A stretch of 64,000 nt of DNA from Salibaculum halophilum (GTDB lineage: Bacteria > Pseudomonadota > Alphaproteobacteria > Rhodobacterales > Rhodobacteraceae), in assembly GCF_002094885.1 (NCBI RefSeq), contig NZ_MSIT01000009.1, positions 1 through 64,000 on the forward strand, read 5' to 3'. Both the position numbers and the translations under genes were made by a program. The notes below the pieces were generated by a model. That model did not search any database. It was not told the origin of the DNA and saw only the letters and a list, made by a program, of their open reading frames with translations. This document shows positions 35,133 to 44,594 of this stretch, in pieces. Within the stretch, counting starts at the first letter, position 1. Each line of letters opens with the position of its first letter.

Positions 35133-35296
35133 GCGCACCGCGCAACGGCTGAGACCCGCCGGTCTGTCACCCCCGAGCGCAGGGCGCGATTGCAAAATCG
35201 CCGGGGCCGGCGCATACTCTTCGCAACGGCGCATAGGGATACCGGGCCAACCGGGCAGCGCCGATGATACGGGCAGTCAGTCAGGGCGTGAACGAC

Positions 35297-35641
35297 ATGC
35301 GGGCATTTCTTCTTTTGGGGGGCCTCTCTCTCGGCCTCGCGGCCTGCGGCGGCAGCAGCCACCCGGACGCGCGCGAGGCGCCGGTCGCGGCCTTTGCCAC
35401 CGGGCCGATCTACAGCGCCTGCCGCGCTTCGGACCGCGACGCCGCCGGCCGCCAGTTGTGCGGCTGCATCCAGGCCGTCGCCGACCAGACGCTCTCGGGC
35501 CGCGACACGCGCCGCATCGCCGGGTTTTTCGACGACCCCGAAGAGGCGCACGCGGTCAAGATCTCGGACAGCTGGCGCAACGATGCCTTCTGGGACCGCT
35601 ACCGCGACTACGTCAGCGCGGCGCGGCGAACCTGCGGCTGA
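35297..35641 (+). CDS. small lipoprotein of unknown function
   Basis: 114 aa from the ATG at 35297, with a lipoprotein signal (MRAFLLLGGLSLGLAAC, lipobox LAAC). The mature part has three further cysteines (YSACRAS, LCGCIQAVADQTL and a C-terminal RRTCG). Relatives in Rhodobacteraceae are sometimes labelled arginine transporters, which nothing in the sequence supports. The 3' end overlaps the facing phosphatase gene by 29 bp. Confidence 0.75.
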   Translation: MRAFLLLGGLSLGLAACGGSSHPDAREAPVAAFATGPIYSACRASDRDAAGRQLCGCIQAVADQTLSGRDTRRIAGFFDDPEEAHAVKISDSWRNDAFWDRYRDYVSAARRTCG

Positions 35642-36050
35642 GCGCCGCCGCGCAAGCCTCGATCAGGTCGAGACAGCCCTCGAAATCGCGGGTGTAATAG
35701 GGGTCGGGCACCGCGTCCGCCCCGGCCAACGCGGCGAAATTCTCGACCGGCGTTGTTTTGCCGCGGGGCCGCTGGGCCTCGATATAGCGCATGTTGGCGT
35801 CGTCCATGGCGAAGATCATATCGAAGTTCGCGAAATCCGCCGGTCCGAACTGCCGCGCGCGCAGGGCGGACAGGTCATACCCCCGCGCCCGAGCCGCAGC
35901 CTGCATCGGGCCGTAGGGCGCCGCCCCGACGTGCCAGCCGCCGGTGCCCGCGCTGTCGAGCATCAACTCGGGCAGGCGGCGGCGTACCACGCCCTCGGCC
36001 GCGGGCGAGCGGCAGATGTTGCCCAGACAGACAAAGAGAATAGACTGCAT
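35613..36050 (-). CDS. low-molecular-weight protein tyrosine phosphatase
   Basis: 145 aa from the ATG at 36050. The P-loop VCLGNICRSP (C-x5-R) at residues 7-16 and the general-acid PDPYY near residue 117 are complete. Acts on phosphotyrosine proteins or related phosphoesters in the cytoplasm. Divergent from the sirtuin gene (64 bp between starts) and overlapping the lipoprotein gene tail to tail by 29 bp. Confidence 0.94.
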   Translation of the reverse strand: MQSILFVCLGNICRSPAAEGVVRRRLPELMLDSAGTGGWHVGAAPYGPMQAAARARGYDLSALRARQFGPADFANFDMIFAMDDANMRYIEAQRPRGKTTPVENFAALAGADAVPDPYYTRDFEGCLDLIEACAAALSRRFAAPR

Positions 36051-36114
36051 GCGACAGCTCCGGTCCGGTTGCCCCGGACAGGAAACCGGAAAAGCGAGGG
36101 CAAGGAAAGGGCGA

Positions 36115-36804
36115 ATGCGGATCGTCATCCTGACGGGTGCGGGGATTTCGGCGGAGAGCGGGCTGGACACCTTTCGCGATGCCGGCGGGCTCTGGGCGCG
36201 GCACGACCTGGCCGACCTCGCCACGCCCGAGGGCTTTGCCCGCGATCCCGCCCTGGTGCTGGATTTCTACAACCAGCGGCGGCGCGCGGCCTGCGCGGCC
36301 AAACCGAACCCGGCGCACGCGGCGCTTGCCAGATTGCAAAAGGACAACGGCGACCAGGTAACACTGGTCACCCAGAACATCGACGACCTGCACGAACGGG
36401 CCGGGTCCGACCCGGTGATCCACATGCATGGAAGCCTGTTCGGCGCGCTCTGCGGCGCCTGCGGGCACCGCTGGCCAGCGCCCAAGGTCATGCGCCTCGC
36501 CGACGGCTGCCAGGCCTGCGGCGCCGGATCCCCCCGCCCCGATGTGGTCTGGTTCGGCGAGATGCCCCACCAGTTGGACCGGATCAGTGCCGCCCTCGCG
36601 CGGTGCGATCTGTTCGTGGCCGTGGGCACGAGCGGGGCGGTCTATCCCGCGGCCGGTTTCGTCGACCTGGCCCGCGACAGCGGCGCCGAGACGCTGGAAC
36701 TCAACCTCGAACCCGGCGATCGCGCCAGCGCCTTCGACACTGGCCGGGCGGGCCCGGCCAGTGACCTTGTCCCCGCCTGGGTCGACGAGGTTCTCGGGCG
36801 CTAG
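36115..36804 (+). CDS. NAD-dependent protein deacylase (sirtuin, CobB type)
   Basis: 229 aa from the ATG at 36115 with AAGGAAAGG upstream. GAGISAESGLDTFR for NAD binding, TQNIDDLHERAG, catalytic His in MHGSLFG, and the zinc pairs CGAC and CQAC are present. Removes acyl groups from lysines and regulates enzymes such as acetyl-CoA synthetase. Its TAG stop overlaps that of the copper chaperone gene (CTAG at 36801-36804). Confidence 0.95.
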   Translation: MRIVILTGAGISAESGLDTFRDAGGLWARHDLADLATPEGFARDPALVLDFYNQRRRAACAAKPNPAHAALARLQKDNGDQVTLVTQNIDDLHERAGSDPVIHMHGSLFGALCGACGHRWPAPKVMRLADGCQACGAGSPRPDVVWFGEMPHQLDRISAALARCDLFVAVGTSGAVYPAAGFVDLARDSGAETLELNLEPGDRASAFDTGRAGPASDLVPAWVDEVLGR

Positions 36805-37304
36805 CCGTCGCCGTCGGTGCCATGGTCCATGTCGCCGTGGTCCATGTCGCCGTGGTCCATGCCCATGCCGGTGCGCTCGTTGTCGATGGGGACCTCCACC
36901 GTCATCTCGCCGGCGTTTTCGAAGGTCAGGGTCACGCTGATAGTCTCGCCCTGCTCGAAGGGCTGGCGCAGCCCCATGAGCATCACGTGATCGCCCCCGC
37001 GCGCGAGGCTGTGCGCCTCGCCGGCCGGGATGGCAAAGCCCTCTTCGACCTCGATCATGCGCATCACGTCGCCATCGGCGACATGGGTGTGCAGTTCGAC
37101 CCGGTCGGCCACGTCCGACTGCGCCGCGACCAGCCGATCGGCGATGGCGCTGTCGTTGCGGATCGTCATGAAGGCGGCCCCGGCCATGGCCGAGGCCCCG
37201 GCGGCGCGGGCGTAGGGATCTTCGATCGCGATATCCTCGGCGACTGCGGGCAGAGCAAGGGCGAGTGCGGCCGTCAGGCCGAGGGTTGCGGATTTGAGCG
37301 TCAT
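36801..37304 (-). CDS. periplasmic copper chaperone PCu(A)C with His/Met-rich tail
   Basis: 167 aa with signal peptide (cleavage after AVA). The copper site pattern is visible: ELHTHVADGDVMRM, then HVMLMGLRQPF, matching H-M-x10-M-x21-H-x-M. The tail has three MDHGD-type repeats (from residue about 147) ending GTDGDG, an added metal-binding arm. Delivers copper to cytochrome oxidase. The next upstream gene is a DUF2946-like protein, a common companion. Confidence 0.93.
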   Translation of the reverse strand: MTLKSATLGLTAALALALPAVAEDIAIEDPYARAAGASAMAGAAFMTIRNDSAIADRLVAAQSDVADRVELHTHVADGDVMRMIEVEEGFAIPAGEAHSLARGGDHVMLMGLRQPFEQGETISVTLTFENAGEMTVEVPIDNERTGMGMDHGDMDHGDMDHGTDGDG

Positions 37305-37366
37305 GTCTGCTCTCCTGTCTGGTGGCGGGGTCGGCCCCGCAAGGTTGAAATCTGAAAAGGCTGGTT

Positions 37367-37714
37367 TCAGGCAGACAGGGGCGGGTCGCGGGCCCGCGCA
37401 GGAATGTGGACATGCGAAATCGCGTCCGTGGACTCACGGTCCTGCGCCAGACGCTGGATATGGACAACTGGTATCGCACCCGGTTCGGGCGCGGCCAGCG
37501 CCGCCATCAGCGCAAGCGCCACGTCGGGGCAGATACGGGTCGGGCCGACGGGGTTGCCATGGCGATCCACGGCAACAGTGACGATGCGGCCATCGGCGCA
37601 GAGTTCAATCTGACCGGCGGCCTGCGGCTGACCGCGGGCAACGGCCATATTCTGCGCGGTCAAGGCGACCAGCAGCGCCAGTAGCGCCGGGATTATGGCG
37701 CGGCGAAACGTCAT
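37367..37714 (-). CDS. DUF2946-like exported protein
   Basis: 115 aa. An N-terminal hydrophobic segment (RRAIIPALLALLVALTA) may be a signal peptide or anchor. It has two cysteines (ELCADG and RICPDVALAL) and a late VVHIQRL/ISHVHI histidine region, like DUF2946 proteins found beside copper genes. It precedes the PCu(A)C gene by 62 bp, so copper handling is a fair guess only. Confidence 0.7.
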   Translation of the reverse strand: MTFRRAIIPALLALLVALTAQNMAVARGQPQAAGQIELCADGRIVTVAVDRHGNPVGPTRICPDVALALMAALAAPEPGAIPVVHIQRLAQDRESTDAISHVHIPARARDPPLSA

Positions 37715-37826
37715 GCCCTTGTCTTAGACACGAAACAGAGGCGCCGGTATCGGACAATGCGCCGCGCCGATACGGTTTGCCTGGTCGCCAGCGGCGGCCG
37801 GGCCAGTTGCATCCTTGCGGGCGGAT

Positions 37827-38114
37827 TCAGGCCGTGGCCTGCGCCTTGAGGATGTCCTTCTTGACCTTCAGCGCATCGACGGACAGTGTCTCGTCCTTGG
37901 CCTTGGCCATGAACTGGTCCAGCCCGCCACGGTGATCGACGGTCCGCAATGCAGCCGAGGACACGCGGAACCGGAAGCTGCGGCCCAGCACGTCGGACTG
38001 CAGCGTCACGTCCTGCAGGTTGGGCAGGTAGCGGCGCTTGGTCTTGTTGTTGGCGTGGCTGACATTGTTGCCAGTCAGCGGGCCTTTACCGGTCAGTTCG
38101 CAACGGCGCGACAT
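37827..38114 (-). CDS. rpmB: 50S ribosomal protein L28
   Basis: 95 aa from the ATG at 38114 (AAGGAA upstream). [20 protein letters not shown] is the L28 N-terminus, and [12 protein letters not shown] follows. A single gene with its own probable promoter at 38214-38242. Confidence 0.98.
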   Translation of the reverse strand: MSRRCELTGKGPLTGNNVSHANNKTKRRYLPNLQDVTLQSDVLGRSFRFRVSSAALRTVDHRGGLDQFMAKAKDETLSVDALKVKKDILKAQATA

Positions 38115-38178
38115 CTTCTTGTTCCTTGTCCAGACAGGGCCCTGCGGGCGGGCGAGCCCTTCGTTCAAACGGCACAGA

Positions 38179-38196
38179 CCCCGCCGCGGCGCGGGG
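38179..38196. other. GC hairpin in the rpmB leader
   Basis: CCCCGC (38179-38184) / GCGGGG (38191-38196) with a 6-nt spacer, 65 bp upstream of the rpmB start. If transcription starts near the promoter at 38214-38242, it is in the leader; otherwise it may be the end of the meaB transcript. No T-run. Confidence 0.35.
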
Positions 38197-38213
38197 CCTC
38201 AATTCAGTGCATC

Positions 38214-38242
38214 CGCTTAGGCGGATTCCGCGACGCCGTCAA
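38214..38242 (-). promoter_or_regulatory. probable rpmB promoter
   Basis: On the minus strand, TTGACG (38242-38237), 17-bp spacer, TAAGCG (38219-38214). The -35 is strong for alphaproteobacteria; the -10 is weak. It lies 100 bp upstream of rpmB. Confidence 0.4.
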
Positions 38243-38269
38243 CCCGCCGGGGGCAGTTTCCCGATCACC

Positions 38270-39250
38270 CTAGCCCTTGCCCCAAAAGCGCTGCACCAAC
38301 TGGTCGGCGGCCAGCGCCGGGAGCAGTTCGCCCCGGGCGACGCGGGTCTGCAGATCCTCCAGCAGGGCTGCGATGGCCGGGTCGTCTTCCAGCGCGGCCA
38401 GCAGCCCGGCGCGCACCTCCTCGCGGAACCAGAACAGGGCCTGACCGGCGCGGCGTTCGTCCCAGACGCCGGTGTCGCGGCGCCATTGCGCCAGCGCCCG
38501 CATCTCGGCCCAGGCCGCCTCGATCCCGCCGGTCTCGAACGCGGAAACGGTCAGCGCCTTGGGAAATCCCTCGGGGTCCTGCGACCGCCGGCGCAGCAGG
38601 CGCAGCGCCCCGGCGTAATCCGAACAGGTGCGGATCGCCTGTGGGCGCAACTCGCCATCGGCCTTGTTGACGAGGATCATGTCGCAGGTCTCCATGATGC
38701 CGCGCTTGACCCCCTGCAATTCGTCGCCGCCCGCCGGGGCCAGCAGCAACAGGAACAAGTCCGACATCTCGGCCACGGCCGTTTCCGACTGGCCCACGCC
38801 CACGGTCTCGATCAGCACCACGTCGAAGCCCGCCCCCTCGCACAGTGCGATGGCCTCGCGGGTGCGGCGGGCGACACCGCCCAACTGGCTCTGGCTGGGC
38901 GAGGGGCGGATGAAGGCGTTGGGGTCGCGCGAGAGCTGTTCCATCCGCGTCTTGTCGCCCAGGATCGACCCGCCCGAGCGCGCGCTGGAGGGGTCGACCG
39001 CCAGCACCGCAACGCGCTTGCCCTGCCCTGTCAGCATCAGGCCGAAGCTTTCGATGAAGGTGGACTTGCCGACACCGGGCGTGCCCGACAGCCCGATGCG
39101 CAGCGCCTGGCGCGTGGTGTCAAGCGCCGCCAGAACCTCGGCGGCCTGGGCGCGGTGATCGGGGCGCGCGCTTTCGACCAGGGTGATGGCCCGGGCCAGG
39201 GCACGCCGGTCGCCGCGGGCGATCTTGTCTGCCAACTCGGTCGTCTCCAT
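38270..39250 (-). CDS. meaB: methylmalonyl-CoA mutase-associated GTPase MeaB (ArgK family)
   Basis: 326 aa. Walker A GTPGVGKST (about residue 54), AVDPSSARSGGSILGDKTRM, VLIETVGVGQSE and the base-specificity motif NKAD. The G3E GTPase protects and reloads the B12-dependent mutase. No mutase gene lies in the window. Divergent from hrpB with 92 bp between starts. Confidence 0.95.
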   Translation of the reverse strand: METTELADKIARGDRRALARAITLVESARPDHRAQAAEVLAALDTTRQALRIGLSGTPGVGKSTFIESFGLMLTGQGKRVAVLAVDPSSARSGGSILGDKTRMEQLSRDPNAFIRPSPSQSQLGGVARRTREAIALCEGAGFDVVLIETVGVGQSETAVAEMSDLFLLLLAPAGGDELQGVKRGIMETCDMILVNKADGELRPQAIRTCSDYAGALRLLRRRSQDPEGFPKALTVSAFETGGIEAAWAEMRALAQWRRDTGVWDERRAGQALFWFREEVRAGLLAALEDDPAIAALLEDLQTRVARGELLPALAADQLVQRFWGKG

Positions 39251-39342
39251 GGCCGGACTTGTCGCCCGGCGTAGCGCGACTGTCCAGAGGCCCCGAAACG
39301 CGCGGTCTTGACCTTCGGCGCCGGGCGGGCTGCAAGGGAGCG

Positions 39343-41754
39343 ATGCACCGCCTGCCCATCGACGACTGCCTGCCCGAGCTGATCGAGGCCCTGCGCGCGC
39401 AGGGCCGCGCTGTGCTGCAGGCCCCGCCCGGCGCGGGCAAGACCACCCGCGTGCCGCTGGCCATGCTGGAGGCCGGGCTGACCCAGGGCCGCATCGTCAT
39501 GCTGGAGCCGCGCCGGCTGGCCACGCGCGCCGCCGCCGAACGGCTGGCCGAGGGGCTGGGCGAGGCGCCGGGCGGCCGCGTGGGCTACAGGATGCGTGGG
39601 GCCAACGTGCCGGGGGCGCGGGTCGAGGTCGTGACAGAGGGCATCCTGACTCGCATGCTGCAATCCGACCCGGAATTGCCCGGTATCGGGGCAGTGATCT
39701 TCGACGAGTTTCACGAACGCTCGCTCAATGCCGACCTCGGGTTGGCGCTGGTGCTGGAGGCGCGCGCGGCGCTGCGCCCGGACCTGCAGGTGCTGGCCAT
39801 GTCGGCAACGCTGGACGCCGTGCCGGTGGCCGCGTTGATGGACGACGCGCCGGTCATCACCGCGCAGGGGCGCAGCTATCCGGTGGAGACCCGGTTTCTC
39901 GATACGCCCGTGCCCAAGGCCACGCGGCTGGAGGCGGCCACCGCGCGGCTGATCGAACGGGCCGTGGCCGAGACGACGGGCGGCGTGCTGGCCTTCCTGC
40001 CCGGCGAGGGCGAGATCCGGCGCACCATGGCAAAGCTGTCACTGCCAGACGACTGCCATGTCCGGCCGCTTTTCGGCGCCCTGCCCTTTGCCGAGCAGCG
40101 CGCGGCGATCGCGCCGGCGGACCAGGGGCGCAAGGTGGTGCTGGCCACGTCGATCGCCGAAACCTCGCTGACCATTTCGGATATCCGTGTGGTCGTGGAT
40201 GCGGGCCGGGCGCGGCGGGCGCGCTTCGATCCCGGATCGGGGATGTCGCGGCTGGTGACGGAGCCGGTCAGCCGCGCCGAGGCCACGCAACGCGCGGGCC
40301 GCGCCGGCCGGGTCGCCGAAGGAGTGTGCTACAGGCTGTGGACACGCGGGGCCGACGGCGCCCTGCCCGCCTTCGCCCCGCCCGAGATCGAGGTGGCCGA
40401 CCTGACCGGGCTGGCGCTGGAACTGGCACTGTGGGGCAGTGCCGACCTGCCCTTCCTGACACCGCCGCCGCCGCGCGCGCTCGAGGCGGCACGCGCGCTG
40501 CTGCGCGACCTGGGCGCGCTGGACCGGGCCGACAGGATTACGCCGCATGGTCGCGCCCTGGCCCGCCTGCCGCTGCATCCCCGGCTGGGGCACATGCTGC
40601 AGGTGGCAGGGCGCGACGCCGCGCCGCTGGCCGCCCTGCTGGCCGAGCGCGACATCCTGCGCGGCGCGCCGGCAGACCTGACCCTGCGGCTGGCGGCGCT
40701 GAGGGGCCACCATGACGGGCCGGGCGAGGTGATCCCCGCCGCCCGCGACCGGGTGCGCGCCGAGGCCAAGCGGCTGGCCAAGGGGGCGCCGCGTTCGACG
40801 GATACCTTCACCCCCGCGCAGATGGCCGCACTCGCCTATCCCGACCGGGTGGGCCTGCGCCGCGCGGGCGAGGCCCCGCGCTATGTCCTCTCGGGCGGCA
40901 AGGGCGCGGTGCTGGACGCGGCCGACCCGCTGGCCGGGCAGCGCCTGCTGGTCGTCACCGACACCGACGGCAACCCGCGCGAGGCCCGCATCCGCGCCGC
41001 CCTGCCGCTGACCGAGGGCGAGCTGCGCGAAGTGCATGGGGGCCGCATCGCCTGGCAGGACCACTGCGCCTGGTCGCGCCGCTCGGGGCGGGTGATCACC
41101 CGCCAGCAGGAACGGTTCGGCGCGCTGGTGCTGGACGACCGGCGCTGGCCCGACGCCCCGCCCGAGGCGGTGGCCCGCGCCATGCTGGCGGGCATCCGCG
41201 AGATCGGCCTGCAGCTGTCGCCCGCCGCGGACCGGTTCCGCGCGCGGGTCGCGCTGCTGCGCGCGCGGGACGGCGACCTGCCCGACATGGGCGACGCGGC
41301 CCTGCTCGACGGGTTGGAAGACTGGGCGCTGCCCTTTCTGGCGGGCCTGCGCACGGCGGAGGACTGGAAGGGTTTCGACAAGCTGTCCGCGCTTGAGGCG
41401 ATGCTGGACTGGCCCCAGCGCGCCCGGCTGGACCGCGCGGTGCCCGCGACGTTCACCACGCCGCTGGGCCGCAAGGTGCCGATCGACTACGGCGGCGCGG
41501 CCCCCGAGATCACCCTGCGCCTGCAGGAGATGTTCGGCCAGACGACGCATCCGCAGGTGGCCGGCCGGCCGCTGCGGGTGACGTTGCTCTCGCCGGCGGG
41601 GCGGCCGGTTCAGACGACGATGGACCTGCCCGGGTTCTGGGCCGAGTCCTACATGGAGGTGCGCAAGGACATGCGCGGGCAATACCCCAAGCACCCATGG
41701 CCCGAGGACCCGACGCGCGCCGACCCCACCCTGCGCACCAAGCGGCGGGGCTAG
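39343..41754 (+). CDS. hrpB: ATP-dependent RNA helicase HrpB
   Basis: 803 aa from the ATG at 39343 (GGGAG upstream). DEAH-box helicase motifs: APPGAGKTT, DEFHERS, MSATLDAVPV, TSIAETSLTI and QRAGRAGRV, then the long HrpB-specific C-terminal region ending GFWAESYMEVRKDMRGQYPKHPWPEDP. A probable RNA helicase of unknown target in bacteria. Length is normal. Confidence 0.95.
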   Translation: MHRLPIDDCLPELIEALRAQGRAVLQAPPGAGKTTRVPLAMLEAGLTQGRIVMLEPRRLATRAAAERLAEGLGEAPGGRVGYRMRGANVPGARVEVVTEGILTRMLQSDPELPGIGAVIFDEFHERSLNADLGLALVLEARAALRPDLQVLAMSATLDAVPVAALMDDAPVITAQGRSYPVETRFLDTPVPKATRLEAATARLIERAVAETTGGVLAFLPGEGEIRRTMAKLSLPDDCHVRPLFGALPFAEQRAAIAPADQGRKVVLATSIAETSLTISDIRVVVDAGRARRARFDPGSGMSRLVTEPVSRAEATQRAGRAGRVAEGVCYRLWTRGADGALPAFAPPEIEVADLTGLALELALWGSADLPFLTPPPPRALEAARALLRDLGALDRADRITPHGRALARLPLHPRLGHMLQVAGRDAAPLAALLAERDILRGAPADLTLRLAALRGHHDGPGEVIPAARDRVRAEAKRLAKGAPRSTDTFTPAQMAALAYPDRVGLRRAGEAPRYVLSGGKGAVLDAADPLAGQRLLVVTDTDGNPREARIRAALPLTEGELREVHGGRIAWQDHCAWSRRSGRVITRQQERFGALVLDDRRWPDAPPEAVARAMLAGIREIGLQLSPAADRFRARVALLRARDGDLPDMGDAALLDGLEDWALPFLAGLRTAEDWKGFDKLSALEAMLDWPQRARLDRAVPATFTTPLGRKVPIDYGGAAPEITLRLQEMFGQTTHPQVAGRPLRVTLLSPAGRPVQTTMDLPGFWAESYMEVRKDMRGQYPKHPWPEDPTRADPTLRTKRRG

Positions 41755-41785
41755 CGGGCGGCAGGCCCCATCCGCGCCGGGGCGC

Positions 41786-41817
41786 GGACTCCCCCGCGGT
41801 ATTTGACACCCGAAGAC
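41786..41817 (+). repeat. degenerate copy of intergenic repeat (copy D)
   Basis: GGACTCCCCCGCGGTATTT followed by GACACCCGAAGAC, 32 bp after hrpB. It follows the pattern of copies A-C (GGACCCCCC, GATATTT, GGCCAGAAGAC) with many changes and no GC stem in front. The match is weaker than among A, B and C. Confidence 0.4.
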
Positions 41818-41888
41818 GCCTGGGCGGGAGCAGTGCGATGCGCGGGGCGCAGGCCGGGTGCGGCGGAGGGGACGCCGCGCCGCCCCGC

Positions 41889-42186
41889 TCAGACGCAGAG
41901 GCAGTGGTGAAGGATCGCCCTTTGCGCGCGCAGCCGGGTCTCGGCCTCGTCCCCGGTGAAACGCAGTTTCGCCGACCGCGGGAAAGTGATCGGCGCAGGC
42001 CGATTGCGGCCGTGGATGGGACGCCCTGCCGCTGCGCTCAGACGCCCAGGCAGTGCCGAAGGATCGCCTTCTGCGCGTGCAGGCGGTTTTCGGCCTCGTC
42101 CTAGGTGAAACGCAGTTTCGCCGACCGCGGGAAAGCGATCGGCGCAGGCCGATTGCGGCCGCGGATGGGACGCCGCGCCGCCCCGC
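41889..42186 (-). repeat. two tandem decayed copies of the argF 3' end (149-bp period)
   Basis: The stop and last 20 or so codons of argF recur at 42038-42102 and 41889-41953, each followed by the same 84-bp spacer. In argF orientation the nearer copy still reads [17 protein letters not shown]-stop without change, and the farther copy reads ETRLRAQRAILHHCLCV-stop. The 432-bp stretch 41755-42186 holds these units, repeat copy D and no other gene I can support. Confidence 0.85.
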
Positions 42187-43113
42187 TCAGACGCCCAGGC
42201 AGTGCCGAAGGATCGCCTTCTGCGCGTGCAGGCGGTTCTCGGCCTCGTCCCAGATCACCGAGTGCGGGCCGTCCATGACCTCGGAAGTGGCCTCGTCGTC
42301 GCGGTGTGCAGGCAGGCAGTGCATGAAGAGCGCATCCGCCTTGGCCCGCGCCATCAGCGCGGCGTTGACCTGGTAGCCGCGCAGCTGGTTGTGGCGGCGT
42401 TCGCGGGCCGACTGGGGGTCGTGCATGCTGACCCAGGTGTCGGTGACAACGAGGTCGGCCCCGGCGACCGCGCGGTGCGGGTCGCGCTCGATCTCGACCC
42501 GCGCGCCCCGGGCGCGGGCCTCGTCGACGACGGCCTGGTCTGGGTCGAGCGGTTCGGGGCCGGTGAAGGTCAGGTCGAAGCCGAACTGCCCGGCGGCGTG
42601 GATGAAGCTGGCGCAGACGTTGTTTCCGTCGCCCGACCAGACGACCTTGCGGCCCGCGATGGGGCCGCGGTGTTCCTCGTAGGTGAGGATGTCGGCCATG
42701 ATCTGGCAGGGGTGGCTGCGGTCGGTCAGCCCGTTGATGACCGGCACGTCGGCGTGTTCGGCCATTTCCAGCAGGGTCTGCTCCTCGAAGGTGCGTATCA
42801 TGATCAGATCGACATAGCGCGACAGGACGCGGGCGGTGTCGGCGATGGTCTCGCCGTGGCCCAGCTGCATGTCGGAGCCCGACAGCACCATGGTCTGCCC
42901 ACCCATCTGGCGCACGCCCACGTCGAAGGAGATGCGCGTGCGGGTCGAGGGTTTCTCGAAGATCAGCGCCACCATGTGCCCGGCCAGCGGCATGGCGTCG
43001 TCGGGGCTGCCGCGGGGGCGGCCGTTGCGCGCCGATTTCATCGCCGCGGCCGTGTCGATGATCTGACGCAGCTCGGTTGGGCTGGTTTTGTCTATATCGA
43101 GGAAATGGGTCAT
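42187..43113 (-). CDS. argF: ornithine carbamoyltransferase
   Basis: 308 aa from the ATG at 43113. Carbamoyl-phosphate motif [15 protein letters not shown], ornithine motif [15 protein letters not shown], and [23 protein letters not shown]. Makes citrulline in arginine synthesis. It follows argD by 76 bp with repeat copy B in between. Its last codons have been copied twice downstream. Confidence 0.97.
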   Translation of the reverse strand: MTHFLDIDKTSPTELRQIIDTAAAMKSARNGRPRGSPDDAMPLAGHMVALIFEKPSTRTRISFDVGVRQMGGQTMVLSGSDMQLGHGETIADTARVLSRYVDLIMIRTFEEQTLLEMAEHADVPVINGLTDRSHPCQIMADILTYEEHRGPIAGRKVVWSGDGNNVCASFIHAAGQFGFDLTFTGPEPLDPDQAVVDEARARGARVEIERDPHRAVAGADLVVTDTWVSMHDPQSARERRHNQLRGYQVNAALMARAKADALFMHCLPAHRDDEATSEVMDGPHSVIWDEAENRLHAQKAILRHCLGV

Positions 43114-43141
43114 GTCAGTCTCGCTTTGGGCCGGTCGCACC

Positions 43142-43188
43142 GGGGGGCCAGCCCCCCGGACCCCCCGGGATATTTGGGGCCAGAAGAC
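43142..43188 (+). repeat. intergenic hairpin repeat, copy B
   Basis: GGGGGG/CCCCCC stem, then GGACCCCCCGGGATATTTG and GGGCCAGAAGAC, on the plus strand. Lies between argD and argF, antisense to them, ending 2 bp before the argD stop. Confidence 0.75.
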
Positions 43189-43189
43189 A

Positions 43190-44362
43190 TCAGGCGTGCA
43201 GGCCCGTTGCCGCCGCATCCAGACGGGCGAGCGCCTCGGTCATGTCGTCGTCGGTCAGGTTGAGCGGCGGCACCAGGCGCACGACATTATCGGCGGCCGG
43301 CACGGTCAGGATCTGCTGTGCGTGACCCGCCTGCAACACCTCGGTGTTGGCGGCCTTGCATTTCAGGCCCAGCATCAGGCCGGTGCCGCGCACCGCCTCG
43401 AAAACCTCGGGGTGGCCGGCGACCAGCCCCTCGAGACCCTGGCGCAACCGGGCGGCCTTGCGGCGCACCTCGGCCAGGAAGGCGGGGTCGGCCACGATTT
43501 CCATGACCGTGCAGCCGACGGCACAGGCCAGCGGGTTGCCGCCGTAGGTGGAGCCGTGCGTGCCCGCCGTCATGGGCTGTGCGGCCGTTTCGCTGGCCAG
43601 CACCGCGCCCAGGGGAAAGCCCCCGCCGATGCCCTTGGCCACCATCATGATATCCGGCGCCACCCCGGCCCAGTCATGCGCGAAGAGCTTGCCGGTGCGC
43701 CCCATGCCGCATTGCACCTCGTCGAGGATCAGTAGCAGGCCGTGGGCGTCGCAGAGTTCGCGCAGGCCCTGCAGGCAGGGGTCGGGCAACGGACGGATGC
43801 CGCCCTCGCCCTGCACCGGCTCAATCAGGATGGCGCCGACATCGGGCTGCGCGGCGGCGGCCCGGAGCGCGTCATGGTCGCCCCAGGGCAGGCTGCGGAA
43901 CCCGGGCAGGAGCGGGCCGAACCCCTTGGTCATCTTCTCGGATCCGGCAGCGGCGATCCCGGCGCTGGAGCGGCCGTGGAACGCGCCCTCGAAGGTGAGG
44001 ATCGTGGGGCGGTCCGCGCCGCGGTCGTGCCAGTATTTGCGGGCCATCTTGACGGCCAGTTCGCAGGCCTCGGTGCCCGAATTGGTAAAGAAGGCCGTGT
44101 CGGCGAAGGTCGCCTCGACCAGTAGATCCGCCAGCCGCTGTTGCGGTTCGATCTGGTAGAGGTTCGAGACATGCCAGAGCTTGCCGGCCTGGTCGGTCAG
44201 GGCCTGCACCAGGTCCGGGTGGGCATGGCCCAGCGCGTTCACCGCGATCCCCGCGCCGAAATCGAGGAAGCGTCGCCCGTCCTGCTCCGTCAGCCAGCTG
44301 CCGTCGCCCGCCACGAAGCTAAGCGGCGCACGCGTGTAGGTGGGGAGAACGGTGGGGATCAT
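43190..44362 (-). CDS. argD: acetylornithine aminotransferase
   Basis: 390 aa from the ATG at 44362. Class III aminotransferase with [45 protein letters not shown] and the PLP lysine in [15 protein letters not shown]. Converts N-acetylglutamate semialdehyde to N-acetylornithine; may also serve lysine synthesis. Heads the argD-argF operon. Confidence 0.95.
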   Translation of the reverse strand: MIPTVLPTYTRAPLSFVAGDGSWLTEQDGRRFLDFGAGIAVNALGHAHPDLVQALTDQAGKLWHVSNLYQIEPQQRLADLLVEATFADTAFFTNSGTEACELAVKMARKYWHDRGADRPTILTFEGAFHGRSSAGIAAAGSEKMTKGFGPLLPGFRSLPWGDHDALRAAAAQPDVGAILIEPVQGEGGIRPLPDPCLQGLRELCDAHGLLLILDEVQCGMGRTGKLFAHDWAGVAPDIMMVAKGIGGGFPLGAVLASETAAQPMTAGTHGSTYGGNPLACAVGCTVMEIVADPAFLAEVRRKAARLRQGLEGLVAGHPEVFEAVRGTGLMLGLKCKAANTEVLQAGHAQQILTVPAADNVVRLVPPLNLTDDDMTEALARLDAAATGLHA

Positions 44363-44389
44363 CCTGATGGTCCTTGCTTGGAAAGCCCG

Positions 44390-44418
44390 AGTGATGCCGA
44401 CACGACGGGCCGTGTCAA
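44390..44418 (-). promoter_or_regulatory. probable argD-argF promoter with inverted repeat
   Basis: Minus-strand TTGACA (44418-44413), 17-bp spacer, ATCACT (44395-44390), 28 bp before the argD ATG. The inverted repeat GACACG/CGTGTC (44399-44416) fills the spacer and overlaps the -35, suggesting a repressor site. The rest of 44363-44594 shows nothing further except the terminator near its end. Confidence 0.4.
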
Positions 44419-44578
44419 TCTGTCGGGCGGGACGTCGTCGGGAAAAGCTGCGCAAACATGGCGGCGCGGACGCAGTGTCAGCGTCGGCGGCGGGTGTCGG
44501 CGGTGGGCATCGCGCAGTTCATGCGTTGGCGTTTAGGTTAATCGGCCCGGTTTGGGAACCCCTTTTCAACGGCGTGAC

Positions 44579-44593
44579 GCGGGGCGCCCCCGC
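44579..44593 (-). terminator. terminator-like hairpin after the ABC-2 permease
   Basis: GCGGGG (44579-44584) / CCCCGC (44588-44593), 3-nt loop, directly after the stop of the permease gene on its strand. No T-run. Confidence 0.45.
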
Positions 44594-44594
44594 C

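Noticed and set aside
35187-35200. Short palindrome CGATT-GCAA-AATCG before the small lipoprotein gene
   Set aside because: Five-base arms only, no second copy and no promoter aligned with it.
41889-42186. Tandem units read as a possible CRISPR array or extra argF genes
   Set aside because: Period is 149 bp with long repeats and no variable spacers, and each unit holds only about 20 argF codons, so neither fits.
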